Shown here piece after piece: positions 1-7,580 of a stretch of 15,620 bases of DNA (positions are counted from its first letter, which is position 1; each line of letters begins with the position of its first letter). The notes beneath the pieces were generated by a model, which did no database searches, had not been told where the DNA came from, and saw only the letters and a program-made list of their open reading frames with translations. A program made the position numbers and the translations under genes. The stretch comes from Candidatus Parepulonipiscium sp. PG-Nun2H_MBin03 (GTDB lineage: Bacteria > Bacillota > Clostridia > Lachnospirales > Cellulosilyticaceae), in contig MDJN01000073.1 of NCBI GenBank assembly GCA_001995005.1, positions 1 to 15,620 of the forward strand. The letters are read 5' to 3'.

Positions 1-302
1 TTGTAGCAGGTACAGTTATTCCTTTAGATGAAGATACGCTTGCATTTGCAGAAGTATTTATGAAAAAAACTTCTCAAAATCTTATGGATAATGGAAAAAT
101 TGCTCTTTTAGCAGAAAAAGGTCCAGAATCTTATCTAGTAAATGCAGTTGACCCACAACGACACACAGATGACGACTTATATAAAACTCTAGCAGAAAAA
201 TTTGCATTTTTACAACTACCTATCGGTGCAGTGTGGACTTGCAAAATTGCTAAAATATTTAATCAAGGTGCAAACCCAGAAGCTGGGAAACAATTATTCT
301 AA
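1..302 (+). CDS. Pyridoxamine 5'-phosphate oxidase-fold flavoprotein, 3' fragment
   Basis: This is the C-terminal ~100 residues of a gene whose start lies before the window. The frame is open from position 3 (VAGTVIPLDEDT...), so the ATG at 60 is internal rather than the true start. The stretch with F-MKKT--NL--NGKIALLA, followed by a C-terminal helical/strand region ending in GANPEAGKQLF, resembles the small FMN-binding split-barrel proteins of the pyridoxamine-5'-phosphate-oxidase superfamily. Those proteins bind FMN or F420 and often have unassigned substrates. It lies 27 nt upstream of a flavodoxin-like gene on the same strand, so the two flavoproteins are probably co-transcribed. The family call is from overall pattern only, because the N-terminal half that would hold the flavin-binding strands is missing. 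The substrate cannot be named. Confidence 0.65.
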   Translation, partial: VAGTVIPLDEDTLAFAEVFMKKTSQNLMDNGKIALLAEKGPESYLVNAVDPQRHTDDDLYKTLAEKFAFLQLPIGAVWTCKIAKIFNQGANPEAGKQLF

Positions 303-329
303 TTCAATTATTCTTTAAGGGGGAGCAGT

Positions 330-731
330 ATGCAAATCTTTTATTTTACAAGAACAGGGCACTGCGAAAATGTAGCTCATGAGATAGCACAAAGCTATAA
401 TAAAACTGCCCATAAAATTGATGATGGTAAAGACTGGGGCGGTAAAATTAACTTTGTAAAAGCTGGAGCTGCTGCTGCAAAGCGTGAAGTATTGCCTGTA
501 ACACATGATAGTATTCAAAATGATGATATTATTGTTGTATTTCCAATTTGGGCAGGCACTTTACCTCCTGCTATTAGAGGATTTTTACAAAATATAAGTG
601 CTAATAACATAATTGCCGTAACTTTAAGTGGTACATCTAGCTTAAAAGCTGCAGAAAAAGAATTATTTAGCAAAGTATATGAAGTAAAAGGTAAACCGAT
701 GGTAGCACCTAAAGAAGTATTGCTTAAATAA
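330..731 (+). CDS. Flavodoxin-like FMN protein, short form
   Basis: Encodes 133 residues with the flavodoxin pattern. A first beta strand runs into a phosphate-binding loop (TRTGHCENVA, about residues 7-16). A central strand ends in FPIWAGTLPPAIRGFL (71-86), where W74 is placed to stack on the isoalloxazine ring, and a third loop TLSGTSS (98-104) follows. Such proteins carry electrons or reduce small substrates using FMN in the cytoplasm. A strong ribosome site, AAGGGGGAG, sits a few bases before the ATG and fixes the start. At 133 residues it is somewhat shorter than typical flavodoxins (about 140-170). It follows the flavoprotein fragment by 27 nt and ends directly at a bidirectional terminator, so it is the last gene of that operon. 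The electron donor and acceptor are not evident. Confidence 0.8.
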   Translation: MQIFYFTRTGHCENVAHEIAQSYNKTAHKIDDGKDWGGKINFVKAGAAAAKREVLPVTHDSIQNDDIIVVFPIWAGTLPPAIRGFLQNISANNIIAVTLSGTSSLKAAEKELFSKVYEVKGKPMVAPKEVLLK

Positions 732-779
732 AAAAATAAAGAGTATAGGGATATATAAGTTCCTATACTCTTTATTTTT
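732..779. terminator. Bidirectional rho-independent terminator between convergent operons
   Basis: A 13-bp perfect stem pairs 737-749 (TAAAGAGTATAGG) with 762-774. It is lengthened by five flanking A:T pairs (732-736 with 775-779) and has a 12-nt loop. On the plus strand it directly follows the flavodoxin stop and ends in TTTATTTTT. On the minus strand it lies 11 nt past the icd stop and ends in TTTATTTTTTT. The A-tract on one side and T-tract on the other let it act in both directions, as expected between convergent genes. Confidence 0.92.
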
Positions 780-790
780 ACAATTCTACT

Positions 791-1909
791 CTATAGCCTT
801 TCTAAAATATACTCTGTAATCTCACTACAAGTTGAATTTTCTTTATTTCCTGTAACTTTTATTTTTTGGTTTGCCTCTTCTAATATTTCAATCAATTTAT
901 CTGCTTTATCAATCAAATTTATATGCCTTAACATAATTTCACTAGCTTTTATTAAACTAGATGGATTTGCATACTCCGCAAGCCCTGCCTCAACTAATCT
1001 AGGTGCAGAACCATGCACTGCCTCAAACATAGCATATTTATCTCCTATGTTCGCACTTCCAGCAGTTCCTACGCCTCCTTGAATTTGTGCTGCTTCATCA
1101 GTAATTATATCTCCGTATAAATTTGGCAAAACAAATACTTCAAAATCTGCTCTTTCGTGCTCATCTATTAATTTTGCTGCTATTATATCTACAAAATAAT
1201 CATCTGTTTTTATTTCAGGGTACTGTTGAGCTATTTTAGTACATATATCTAAAAATTTTCCGTCAGTAGTTTTTAAAATGTTTGCTTTTGTAACTATAGT
1301 TACTCTTTTCTTATTATTTGCTCTTGCATATTCATATGCCGAACGAGCAATTCTCTCTACACCTGGTGTTGTAATAATTCTAAAGTCTAGAGCAATATCT
1401 TCATTTACATTTATACCTTTGCTACCTAATATATATGCCCCTTCTGTGTTTTCTCTAAAAAATATCCAATCTATACCTTCTTCCTTCAAAACTACTGGGC
1501 GCACATTCGCATATAAGTCAAGCTCACGACGTAATGCAACATTAGCACTCTCTATATTATTTTCACCCTTACTAGGTGTAGTTGTAGGCCCTTTTAGTAA
1601 CACATCACACTTCTTAATTTCTGCCAAAACGTCTGTTGGTACAGCTTGTTGCTTTTCTATTCTATTTTCTATAGTCAGCCCGTCAATTTGTTTTAATATA
1701 ACTTTGCCACTTTGTATTTGTGCACTTAGTAGTTTGTTTAAAACTAGCATAGTTGCATCCATAATAGTAGGTCCTATACCATCACCACTACAGTAACCTA
1801 TTACTATTTGCTCTTTTGTTGCAAAATCTATAGGTTTTTCTCCTTTTTTCATATTTTCTACTCTTTTTATTTGCTCACTAATTAAATTTTCAATATGTTC
1901 TAACATCAT
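791..1909 (-). CDS. icd: Isocitrate/isopropylmalate-type dehydrogenase, probably isocitrate dehydrogenase
   Basis: A 372-residue beta-decarboxylating dehydrogenase expected to convert isocitrate to 2-oxoglutarate with Mg2+ and NAD(P)+. Visible landmarks are an N-terminal YCSGDGIGP; ESANVALRRELDLYANVRP (120-138), whose Ser121 matches the substrate-binding Ser113 of E. coli Icd; RENTEGAY, with Tyr159 as a likely catalytic residue; VTKANILK with Lys208; the metal aspartates in NLYGDIITDEAAQ (D267, D271); and the nucleotide loop HGSAPR (299-304). The Ser before NVALR favours isocitrate over isopropylmalate. The reading frame could begin at a GTG at 1924 overlapping the previous stop, but AAAGGA lies six bases before the ATG at 1909, so I take that start. 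It is the last gene of the pfkA-pyk-ktrBA run. Where NAD enzymes have Asp the loop has Arg304, so cofactor preference is uncertain. Confidence 0.85.
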   Translation of the reverse strand: MMLEHIENLISEQIKRVENMKKGEKPIDFATKEQIVIGYCSGDGIGPTIMDATMLVLNKLLSAQIQSGKVILKQIDGLTIENRIEKQQAVPTDVLAEIKKCDVLLKGPTTTPSKGENNIESANVALRRELDLYANVRPVVLKEEGIDWIFFRENTEGAYILGSKGINVNEDIALDFRIITTPGVERIARSAYEYARANNKKRVTIVTKANILKTTDGKFLDICTKIAQQYPEIKTDDYFVDIIAAKLIDEHERADFEVFVLPNLYGDIITDEAAQIQGGVGTAGSANIGDKYAMFEAVHGSAPRLVEAGLAEYANPSSLIKASEIMLRHINLIDKADKLIEILEEANQKIKVTGNKENSTCSEITEYILERL

Positions 1910-1920
1910 AATAATTCCTT

Positions 1921-2682
1921 TCACATCATATCTCGTTGGCGTAAAATTTCATATAAACATATGCTAGTTGCAACGGCAACATTAAGCGACTCTAAGTTTG
2001 TCTTCATAGGGATTTTCACATTAACATCTGCATTTTTTTTAGCGTATTCACTTATTCCATTCGCTTCATTTCCTATTATAAGTGCTGTCTTTTGCAAAAA
2101 ATCAGTCTCATAAACAGGTACTGCACCTTCTAAATTTGTTGCAAAAATAACCACTTTCTTATTCTTTAAATATTCTATATAATCTTCTATTTGATAATCT
2201 TTAACTATAGTAATATTAGAAAGTACACTCATTGTAGCTCTGACTACTTTGGGCGAGTATACATCTACGCATCCTTTGGTTAAAAAGATAGCTTCCACCC
2301 CTAATCCATAGGCAGTTCTTATTATTGACCCTAAATTTCCTGGGTCTTGTATATTTTCTAAGACTAAATATATTTCCTTATCATCTAAATTTTCTAATTT
2401 ACTATTATTCTGCTTTACAACTGCCATAATTCCTTGAGGTGTTTTGGTCTCGCTTATCTTTGCAAATATTTCTTCGCTTACGGTTATAACTGGCAGATCA
2501 GCATCTTTTTTCACACTGGGAACTACCACATAATAACTAATATTATCCTTTAAATCGTTTACAGCTCTTAAACCTTCAACTATATATAGCTCAGATTGAT
2601 TCCTAATATTTTTTTTACTCTGCAAAGCCATTAATTGTTTTACTATATCATTTTGCATACTGGTAATAATTTTATCTTGCAT
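1921..2682 (-). CDS. TrmH/SpoU-family RNA 2'-O-methyltransferase
   Basis: A 253-residue SPOUT methyltransferase that would transfer a methyl group from S-adenosylmethionine to a ribose 2'-OH in rRNA or tRNA. An N-terminal substrate-binding domain (about residues 5-90, with SELYIVEGLRAV) precedes the knotted catalytic domain. Its three motifs are clear: NIQDPGNLGSIIRT (110-123), LIIGNEANGIS (201-211) and IPMKTNLESLNVAVA (224-238). Length and domain order match the YsgA/TsnR-like group rather than RlmB, and the exact nucleotide target cannot be told from sequence. The start overlaps the end of ktrA by 11 nt and the ribosome site is weak (AGAAAG, rather distant), which suggests translational coupling. 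A second SpoU-family enzyme, RlmB, lies about 9 kb away in the window. Confidence 0.88.
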   Translation of the reverse strand: MQDKIITSMQNDIVKQLMALQSKKNIRNQSELYIVEGLRAVNDLKDNISYYVVVPSVKKDADLPVITVSEEIFAKISETKTPQGIMAVVKQNNSKLENLDDKEIYLVLENIQDPGNLGSIIRTAYGLGVEAIFLTKGCVDVYSPKVVRATMSVLSNITIVKDYQIEDYIEYLKNKKVVIFATNLEGAVPVYETDFLQKTALIIGNEANGISEYAKKNADVNVKIPMKTNLESLNVAVATSICLYEILRQRDMM

Positions 2683-3337
2683 TTCGACTACTTTCTAATG
2701 TTTTTAATCTTACATTTGACCCTACTACTACTAATAAATCTCCTTCAACAAATACATAATCTGGGCGTGGAGATATATCAATTTTGCCTTGGCGTTGTAT
2801 AGCAATAACGTTTATTCCATATTTATTTCTAAGATTTGCTTCTATTATACTTTTATTTATCCATTCTCTTAACACTGGTATTTCTACTATACTATACTCT
2901 GATGATAATTGAATATGCTCTAGGATATTACCTGATATCAAGTTTGTTGCAATTCTGCGACCCATGTCAAGCTCTGGCTGTATAACTCTATCTGCACCTA
3001 TTTTTCTAAGCACTTTTTCATGAATAGAACTTGTCGCCTTTGCTACAACATATGGTATGCCTAATTCTTTTAAAATAAGCGTACTCATAATACTAGATTG
3101 AATATCTTTACCAATAGCAACCACACCTACGTCAAAATTTCTTATACCCAGTGATTTCATTACATCTACATCTGTTGTATTTGCAGTTACAGCATGTGTT
3201 ACAACAGCAGATATTTCTTGTATCCTTTCTTCAGATTTATCTACTACCAAAACTTCATAACCACTTTGTGCAAGTTCTGTTGCCAAGCTTATGCCAAATT
3301 TACCTAATCCACATATTATAAATTGTTTTCCTCTCAT
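2672..3337 (-). CDS. ktrA: Ktr/Trk potassium uptake regulatory subunit (RCK protein)
   Basis: A 221-residue cytoplasmic gating subunit of a K+ uptake system. The Rossmann RCK_N domain (about 1-130) has the nucleotide loop GLGKFG (10-15) and an acidic residue ending the second strand, D33 in VLVVDKSEE, which favours binding of NAD(H) or adenine nucleotides. An RCK_C domain follows (about 137-217), giving the single-RCK size of Bacillus KtrA/KtrC rather than the double-length E. coli TrkA. Rings of such subunits sit under the membrane protein and open it in response to nucleotide. AAGGAG six bases before the ATG sets the start, 14 nt after the ktrB stop, so the transporter and its regulator are co-expressed. 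Its 3' end overlaps the methyltransferase start by 11 nt. Confidence 0.93.
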   Translation of the reverse strand: MRGKQFIICGLGKFGISLATELAQSGYEVLVVDKSEERIQEISAVVTHAVTANTTDVDVMKSLGIRNFDVGVVAIGKDIQSSIMSTLILKELGIPYVVAKATSSIHEKVLRKIGADRVIQPELDMGRRIATNLISGNILEHIQLSSEYSIVEIPVLREWINKSIIEANLRNKYGINVIAIQRQGKIDISPRPDYVFVEGDLLVVVGSNVRLKTLESSRNAR

Positions 3338-3351
3338 TCGTCACTCCTTCT

Positions 3352-4752
3352 TTATCCTACTAGTACTTTCTCTTCTGGATATTGTATGCCTACTGTATTT
3401 TGCCCTTGTCTTACCACCAATGCTACTCCTATGGTTATAAGCCCTAGCCTACCTATAAACATAAGTAATATAATAACAATTCGACCTAACATACTCAAGC
3501 TACTAGTTATGCCTAATGTTAAACCTACAGTCGCAAACGCAGATACTGTTTCAAATAATATTTCTATAAAAGTTGCATCTTCTGTAAATGTTAGTATAAT
3601 CAGACATACGCCAATTATTATAAAAGCAATAGTCATAATGGTTAAGGCTTTTAAAATTTGATCTAAGGCAATTCTTTTTTTAAATACCACTACACTTGAA
3701 TGCCCTTTTAGCACAGACATTGCACAGAGCATTAATACTCCAAACGTTACAGTTTTTATTCCACCTGCAGTTCCGGCCGGCGAACCTCCTATTAACATTA
3801 AAAAAATCGTCATAATTGTTGAGCCTGTTGTTAAATCTGCAAGTGGTATTGTATTAAATCCTGCTGTACGAGGAGATACAGACTGAAACATAGCTGCTGT
3901 TATTTTATCCCCAAAAGATAATCCGCCTAACGTAGCTGGATTATTATATTCTGCTAAAAAGAAAAATATAAATCCTCCCAATATTAATATAAGTGTAATT
4001 ACCCATACAAGTTTTGTATGTAGCGCTAATTTATAAAACGCTTGCTTCCAAGTAAAATGTTCTGCTAGGCTAAATTTCAGCCTAAAGGCTCTATACGTAT
4101 CTATCCAAACTGTATATCCTAGCCCTCCACATATAACTAGTAATATTATAATAGTATTAAATAATCCATTATCCACGTATGGCATAAGACTATTTTGCCC
4201 TATCACATCAAAACCTGCATTACAAAATGCTGATATTGCATGAAAAATTGAGTATGCTATTCCTTTTATCCATCCATATTCGGGTATAAATATAAATGAT
4301 AAAAATAATGCCCCCACTCCTTCTATCAATAAGGTAAGATTTACAATTAATTTTGTAAATCTTACCACTCCAGAGGTCGTATTAAAATTCAATGCTTCTT
4401 GCATAACTAGCCTGTTTTTTAACGTAATACGTCTACCTGTTATTACAAATATCATGCTAACCAAAGTCATAAACCCTAGCCCGCCTATTTGTATACAAAG
4501 CAGTATTACCATCTTACCAAAAAGCGACCAATATTCTAGCGTATTTACTACGACTAGACCCGTTACACATACAGCAGACGTTGCTGTAAACAATGCATCT
4601 ATTAATGGAGTAACCACTCTATTATTAGTACTAATAGGTAACATTAGCAATATTGTTGCTACTAAAATTAACCCTAAAAAACCTACTATCAAAATTTGTG
4701 CTGGTCCATACTTAGTTTTAGCTTTATAATCTTCTTGATTATCTATCTCCAT
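3352..4752 (-). CDS. ktrB: Ktr/Trk potassium uptake membrane subunit
   Basis: A 466-residue integral membrane protein of the TrkH/KtrB superfamily, built from four membrane-pore-membrane repeats. Each repeat has a selectivity-filter glycine after its pore helix: G65 (VCVTGL), G180 (FCNAGF), G298 (PRTAGF) and G410 (FATVGL). The intramembrane gating loop GGSPAGTAGGIKT (322-334) is well kept. Together with KtrA it imports K+ across the cytoplasmic membrane, in Ktr systems often coupled to Na+. GAGGGAGAAGG just before the ATG supports the start, 26 nt after the pyk stop. ktrB-ktrA is the usual operon pairing. A perfect 14-bp hairpin sequence lies inside the gene, across the codons for about residues 129-140. 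Confidence 0.94.
   Translation of the reverse strand: MEIDNQEDYKAKTKYGPAQILIVGFLGLILVATILLMLPISTNNRVVTPLIDALFTATSAVCVTGLVVVNTLEYWSLFGKMVILLCIQIGGLGFMTLVSMIFVITGRRITLKNRLVMQEALNFNTTSGVVRFTKLIVNLTLLIEGVGALFLSFIFIPEYGWIKGIAYSIFHAISAFCNAGFDVIGQNSLMPYVDNGLFNTIIILLVICGGLGYTVWIDTYRAFRLKFSLAEHFTWKQAFYKLALHTKLVWVITLILILGGFIFFFLAEYNNPATLGGLSFGDKITAAMFQSVSPRTAGFNTIPLADLTTGSTIMTIFLMLIGGSPAGTAGGIKTVTFGVLMLCAMSVLKGHSSVVVFKKRIALDQILKALTIMTIAFIIIGVCLIILTFTEDATFIEILFETVSAFATVGLTLGITSSLSMLGRIVIILLMFIGRLGLITIGVALVVRQGQNTVGIQYPEEKVLVG
4333..4366. repeat. Perfect 14-bp inverted repeat inside ktrB
   Basis: GGTAAGATTTACAA at 4333-4346 is exactly complementary to 4353-4366 across a 6-nt loop. It lies in ktrB codons of about residues 129-140, where the protein keeps a plausible membrane-associated sequence, so the repeat is compatible with coding. 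No T-run follows it on the minus strand, so it does not look like a terminator. Confidence 0.85.
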
Positions 4753-4778
4753 ATAGCCTTCTCCCTCTTAGAAGTTTA

Positions 4779-6536
4779 TTAATGAGGTATTACAGCCCCG
4801 TTATATACGAGTCCATTTATACAATCAACGGTTATGCCTACTCCAGTTTTAACAGATTCTGTTGCAATTCCAGCCGCAAATATAACTGGTATATCCAATG
4901 TTCTTCCAACTATAGCAGCATGGTTATTCTCTTCTGGCGTAGAATCTTCTACTACTATGGCTTGTGCCTTTTTCATATATGGCAGATATGAATTATCTGT
5001 AGTTCTTGCAACTAATATATCTCCATCATTAAAGCGAGCGGCTTCGTCAATTACCTTAACCACACAAGCTCTACCAGTAACAGTTTTATCTCCTACCCCC
5101 GTACCACGTGCTAAGATATTTCCTACATATTGTACTTTTAATATATTAGTCGTACCTGCAACTCCTACAGGTACGCCCGCCGTAATAACGACTACATCTC
5201 CTTGTTTTGCTATACCCACTTCTTCAGTTTTTGCTACAGCAGTTGCAAATATCTCATCAGTTTCTTGCTTTTCTATTGATATCATATGAGGTGACACGCC
5301 CCACACTAAATTCAGTTGACGATATGTCATGTCTTCTGCAGTACAAACTACAATAGGTGCACTAGGCTTATACTTTGCTACCGAACGTGCAGTATACCCT
5401 GATTTTGTTACTATTACAATAGCTGCCGCTTGCAAATCTTTTGCCGCTGCCGCCGCACCATGGCTTATTGCATTTGTCATGCTTACAGTATCTTCTGCTT
5501 TATATGATACATTGTATACTTCTTTAGTTTTTTCTGCCATTGTAGCAATTCTAGCCATCATTTCCAAAGCCTCAAAAGGATAATCTCCTTTAGCTGTCTC
5601 ACCAGATAGCATTATAGCAGAAGTACCGTCAAATATAGCATTAGCAACATCACTCGCTTCAGCTCTTGTTGGGCGAGGGTTTTTTACCATAGATTCTAAC
5701 ATCTGAGTTGCCGTTACAACTGGCTTTCCTGCAGTATTCGCCTTTTTAATCAGTACTTTTTGTACTACAGGTACTTCTTCTGCTGGAATTTCTACACCTA
5801 GGTCTCCCCTTGCTACCATTATAGCATCTGTCACTTGTAGGATTGTATCTATATTATTTACACCGTCTCTATTTTCTATTTTTGCAATAATTTGTATTCC
5901 AGAACCGCCATTTTCTTCTAATATATGTCGGATTTTTATGACATCGGCTGCACAACGAATAAACGAGGCTGCAATAAAATCAAACCCTAATTTTGCCCCG
6001 AGAGCAATATCTGATATATCCTTTTCAGTTAAAGATGGTAAATTTACAAATACATCTGGGATATTTATCCCTTTACGAGAGCCTAATAATCCTCCATTTA
6101 CAACTTTGCATATAATATCTTTTTCAGTAACTTCTTTTACCTTTAGCTCAATTAATCCATCGTCTACTAGAATACGATTGCCTTCTTGCAAATCATTTGT
6201 AAGCTCCTTATATGTTACACTTACTCTTTCTGCATCTCCTTCTATATCGTCTGTAGTAAGAGTAAATGTTTGACCAGATATCAGTTCAACATCTGTATCC
6301 GATTTTAATACACCTGTTCTAATCTCCGGACCTTTAGTATCTAATACTAAAGCTGTAGGTGTTTGTAATTGTTCTCTTGCTATTTTCACATTATGTGCAG
6401 TTTGCGTATGTGCCTCTTGATTATCATGAGAAAAATTTAATCTTATGGCGTTAGCCCCTGCATTAATTAATTTTTTTATAGATTCTACATCTCTTGTTTT
6501 TGGTCCCACTGTTGCAATTATTTTTGTTTTACGCAT
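4779..6536 (-). CDS. pyk: Pyruvate kinase with C-terminal PEP-utilising-like domain
   Basis: 585 residues, the same size class as Bacillus pyruvate kinases, which carry an extra C-terminal domain. The enzyme makes pyruvate and ATP from phosphoenolpyruvate and ADP. The barrel has LDTKGPEIRTG (65-75); E71 matches Glu117 of rabbit muscle enzyme, the mark of K+-dependent kinases. The catalytic signature IIAKIENRDGV (216-226) holds K219 and E221, and ARGDLG gives the metal-binding D245. TATQMLESM and SGETAKGDYP complete the active site. From about 478 to the end is a swivelling-type domain with NHAAIVGRTLDIPVI; H539 is at the phospho-histidine position although the usual Gly-Gly-Thr before it is absent. 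AAGGGAG precedes the ATG. The gap from pfkA is 21 nt, so the two glycolytic kinases are co-transcribed and precede the K+ uptake genes. Confidence 0.96.
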   Translation of the reverse strand: MRKTKIIATVGPKTRDVESIKKLINAGANAIRLNFSHDNQEAHTQTAHNVKIAREQLQTPTALVLDTKGPEIRTGVLKSDTDVELISGQTFTLTTDDIEGDAERVSVTYKELTNDLQEGNRILVDDGLIELKVKEVTEKDIICKVVNGGLLGSRKGINIPDVFVNLPSLTEKDISDIALGAKLGFDFIAASFIRCAADVIKIRHILEENGGSGIQIIAKIENRDGVNNIDTILQVTDAIMVARGDLGVEIPAEEVPVVQKVLIKKANTAGKPVVTATQMLESMVKNPRPTRAEASDVANAIFDGTSAIMLSGETAKGDYPFEALEMMARIATMAEKTKEVYNVSYKAEDTVSMTNAISHGAAAAAKDLQAAAIVIVTKSGYTARSVAKYKPSAPIVVCTAEDMTYRQLNLVWGVSPHMISIEKQETDEIFATAVAKTEEVGIAKQGDVVVITAGVPVGVAGTTNILKVQYVGNILARGTGVGDKTVTGRACVVKVIDEAARFNDGDILVARTTDNSYLPYMKKAQAIVVEDSTPEENNHAAIVGRTLDIPVIFAAGIATESVKTGVGITVDCINGLVYNGAVIPH

Positions 6537-6557
6537 GTTATACTCCCTTGCTAGTCA

Positions 6558-7529
6558 TTATTTTACACTTAATATTTTACTTGCCCTTAGCATCTCTTGA
6601 CTAAGTTCTTTTTTCATTTTTAATGCTTCATTTATATCATAGTCAACATACTCGCCTTTTACATAGCTAACTACTCTTTTTGCTTTACCTTCTACTAATA
6701 AATCCACCGCATGAACACCCATTAAAGAAGCGTGCATTCTGTCCAGTGCACTAGGCGAGCCACCTCTTTGCAAATGCCCTAGTACAGTAACCCTTGATTC
6801 TATGCCTGTTATATGTTCAACTTTATGTGCTAACGCATCACTCGCTCCTACACCTTCTGCTACTACAATTAAGAAATGTTTTTTACCACGATTTCTGTTT
6901 TCTACTATATTTTTTATTATATCATCATCAGTTATATCGTGCATCTCAGGTAATATTACAATTTCAGAACCAGTATCTATTGCACACCATAAAGCAATAT
7001 ATCCCGCATTTCTACCCATTACCTCAACTATTGAACATCTACTATGAGAAGAGGAAGTATCTAATATTCTGTTTATTGCATCCATCGCAGTATTTACCGC
7101 AGTATCAAACCCTATAGTATATTCTGTACATCCAATGTCTAAATCTATAGTTCCAGGAATGCCCACTGTATTAATTCCTAGGTTTGCCAGTTTTTCAGCC
7201 CCTTGAAAAGACCCGTCTCCTCCTATTACAACAAGACCTTCCATACCAAATACACGGCACATATCCGCACCACGCTCTTGATACTCTGCTTTCATAAATT
7301 CTTTGCAACGTGCTGTTTGAAGTATTGTTCCTCCTCGGTGTATTATATCCGACACATCACGTGATTTTAGTTGAACAATGTCACCGGCTAATAATCCTTT
7401 ATACCCATTTTTAATACCTAATACCTCAATATTATGAGAGATTGCTGTTCTTACTACAGAACGTATTGCTGCATTCATTCCTGGTGCGTCTCCACCACTT
7501 GTTAATACTCCAATTTTTTTAATACTCAT
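6558..7529 (-). CDS. pfkA: ATP-dependent 6-phosphofructokinase
   Basis: A 323-residue bacterial phosphofructokinase of the E. coli PfkA type, phosphorylating fructose 6-phosphate to fructose 1,6-bisphosphate at the committed step of glycolysis. It has the N-terminal SGGDAPGMNA; R23 and R27, matching the allosteric-site arginines R21 and R25 of E. coli; and GGDGS (103-107), where Gly instead of Asp indicates ATP rather than pyrophosphate as donor. Further landmarks are the catalytic PGTIDLD (125-131) with base D129, EVMGRNAG (169-176), and the family signature GHLQRGGSPSALDR (251-264). The residue between the two active-site aspartates is Leu130 where E. coli has Asn. AAAAGGAGG eight bases before the ATG is the strongest ribosome site of this operon. 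A promoter with a palindrome lies in the 85-nt gap before the gene. Confidence 0.96.
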   Translation of the reverse strand: MSIKKIGVLTSGGDAPGMNAAIRSVVRTAISHNIEVLGIKNGYKGLLAGDIVQLKSRDVSDIIHRGGTILQTARCKEFMKAEYQERGADMCRVFGMEGLVVIGGDGSFQGAEKLANLGINTVGIPGTIDLDIGCTEYTIGFDTAVNTAMDAINRILDTSSSHSRCSIVEVMGRNAGYIALWCAIDTGSEIVILPEMHDITDDDIIKNIVENRNRGKKHFLIVVAEGVGASDALAHKVEHITGIESRVTVLGHLQRGGSPSALDRMHASLMGVHAVDLLVEGKAKRVVSYVKGEYVDYDINEALKMKKELSQEMLRASKILSVK

Positions 7530-7580
7530 TTGATAATCCTCCTTTTATTTGTGCATAGGTTTATTATTCACTATCTTTGT

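Noticed and set aside
1278..1796. 172-residue open frame on the plus strand opposite icd
   Set aside because: It lies wholly antisense to a well-conserved dehydrogenase gene, its translation is low-complexity and Ser/Ile/Phe-rich without motifs, and it has no ribosome site.
4834..5289. 151-residue open frame on the plus strand opposite pyk
   Set aside because: It is the antisense shadow of the pyk C-terminal domains; its Thr/Ala/Val-rich composition follows from the pyk codons and no start signal is visible.
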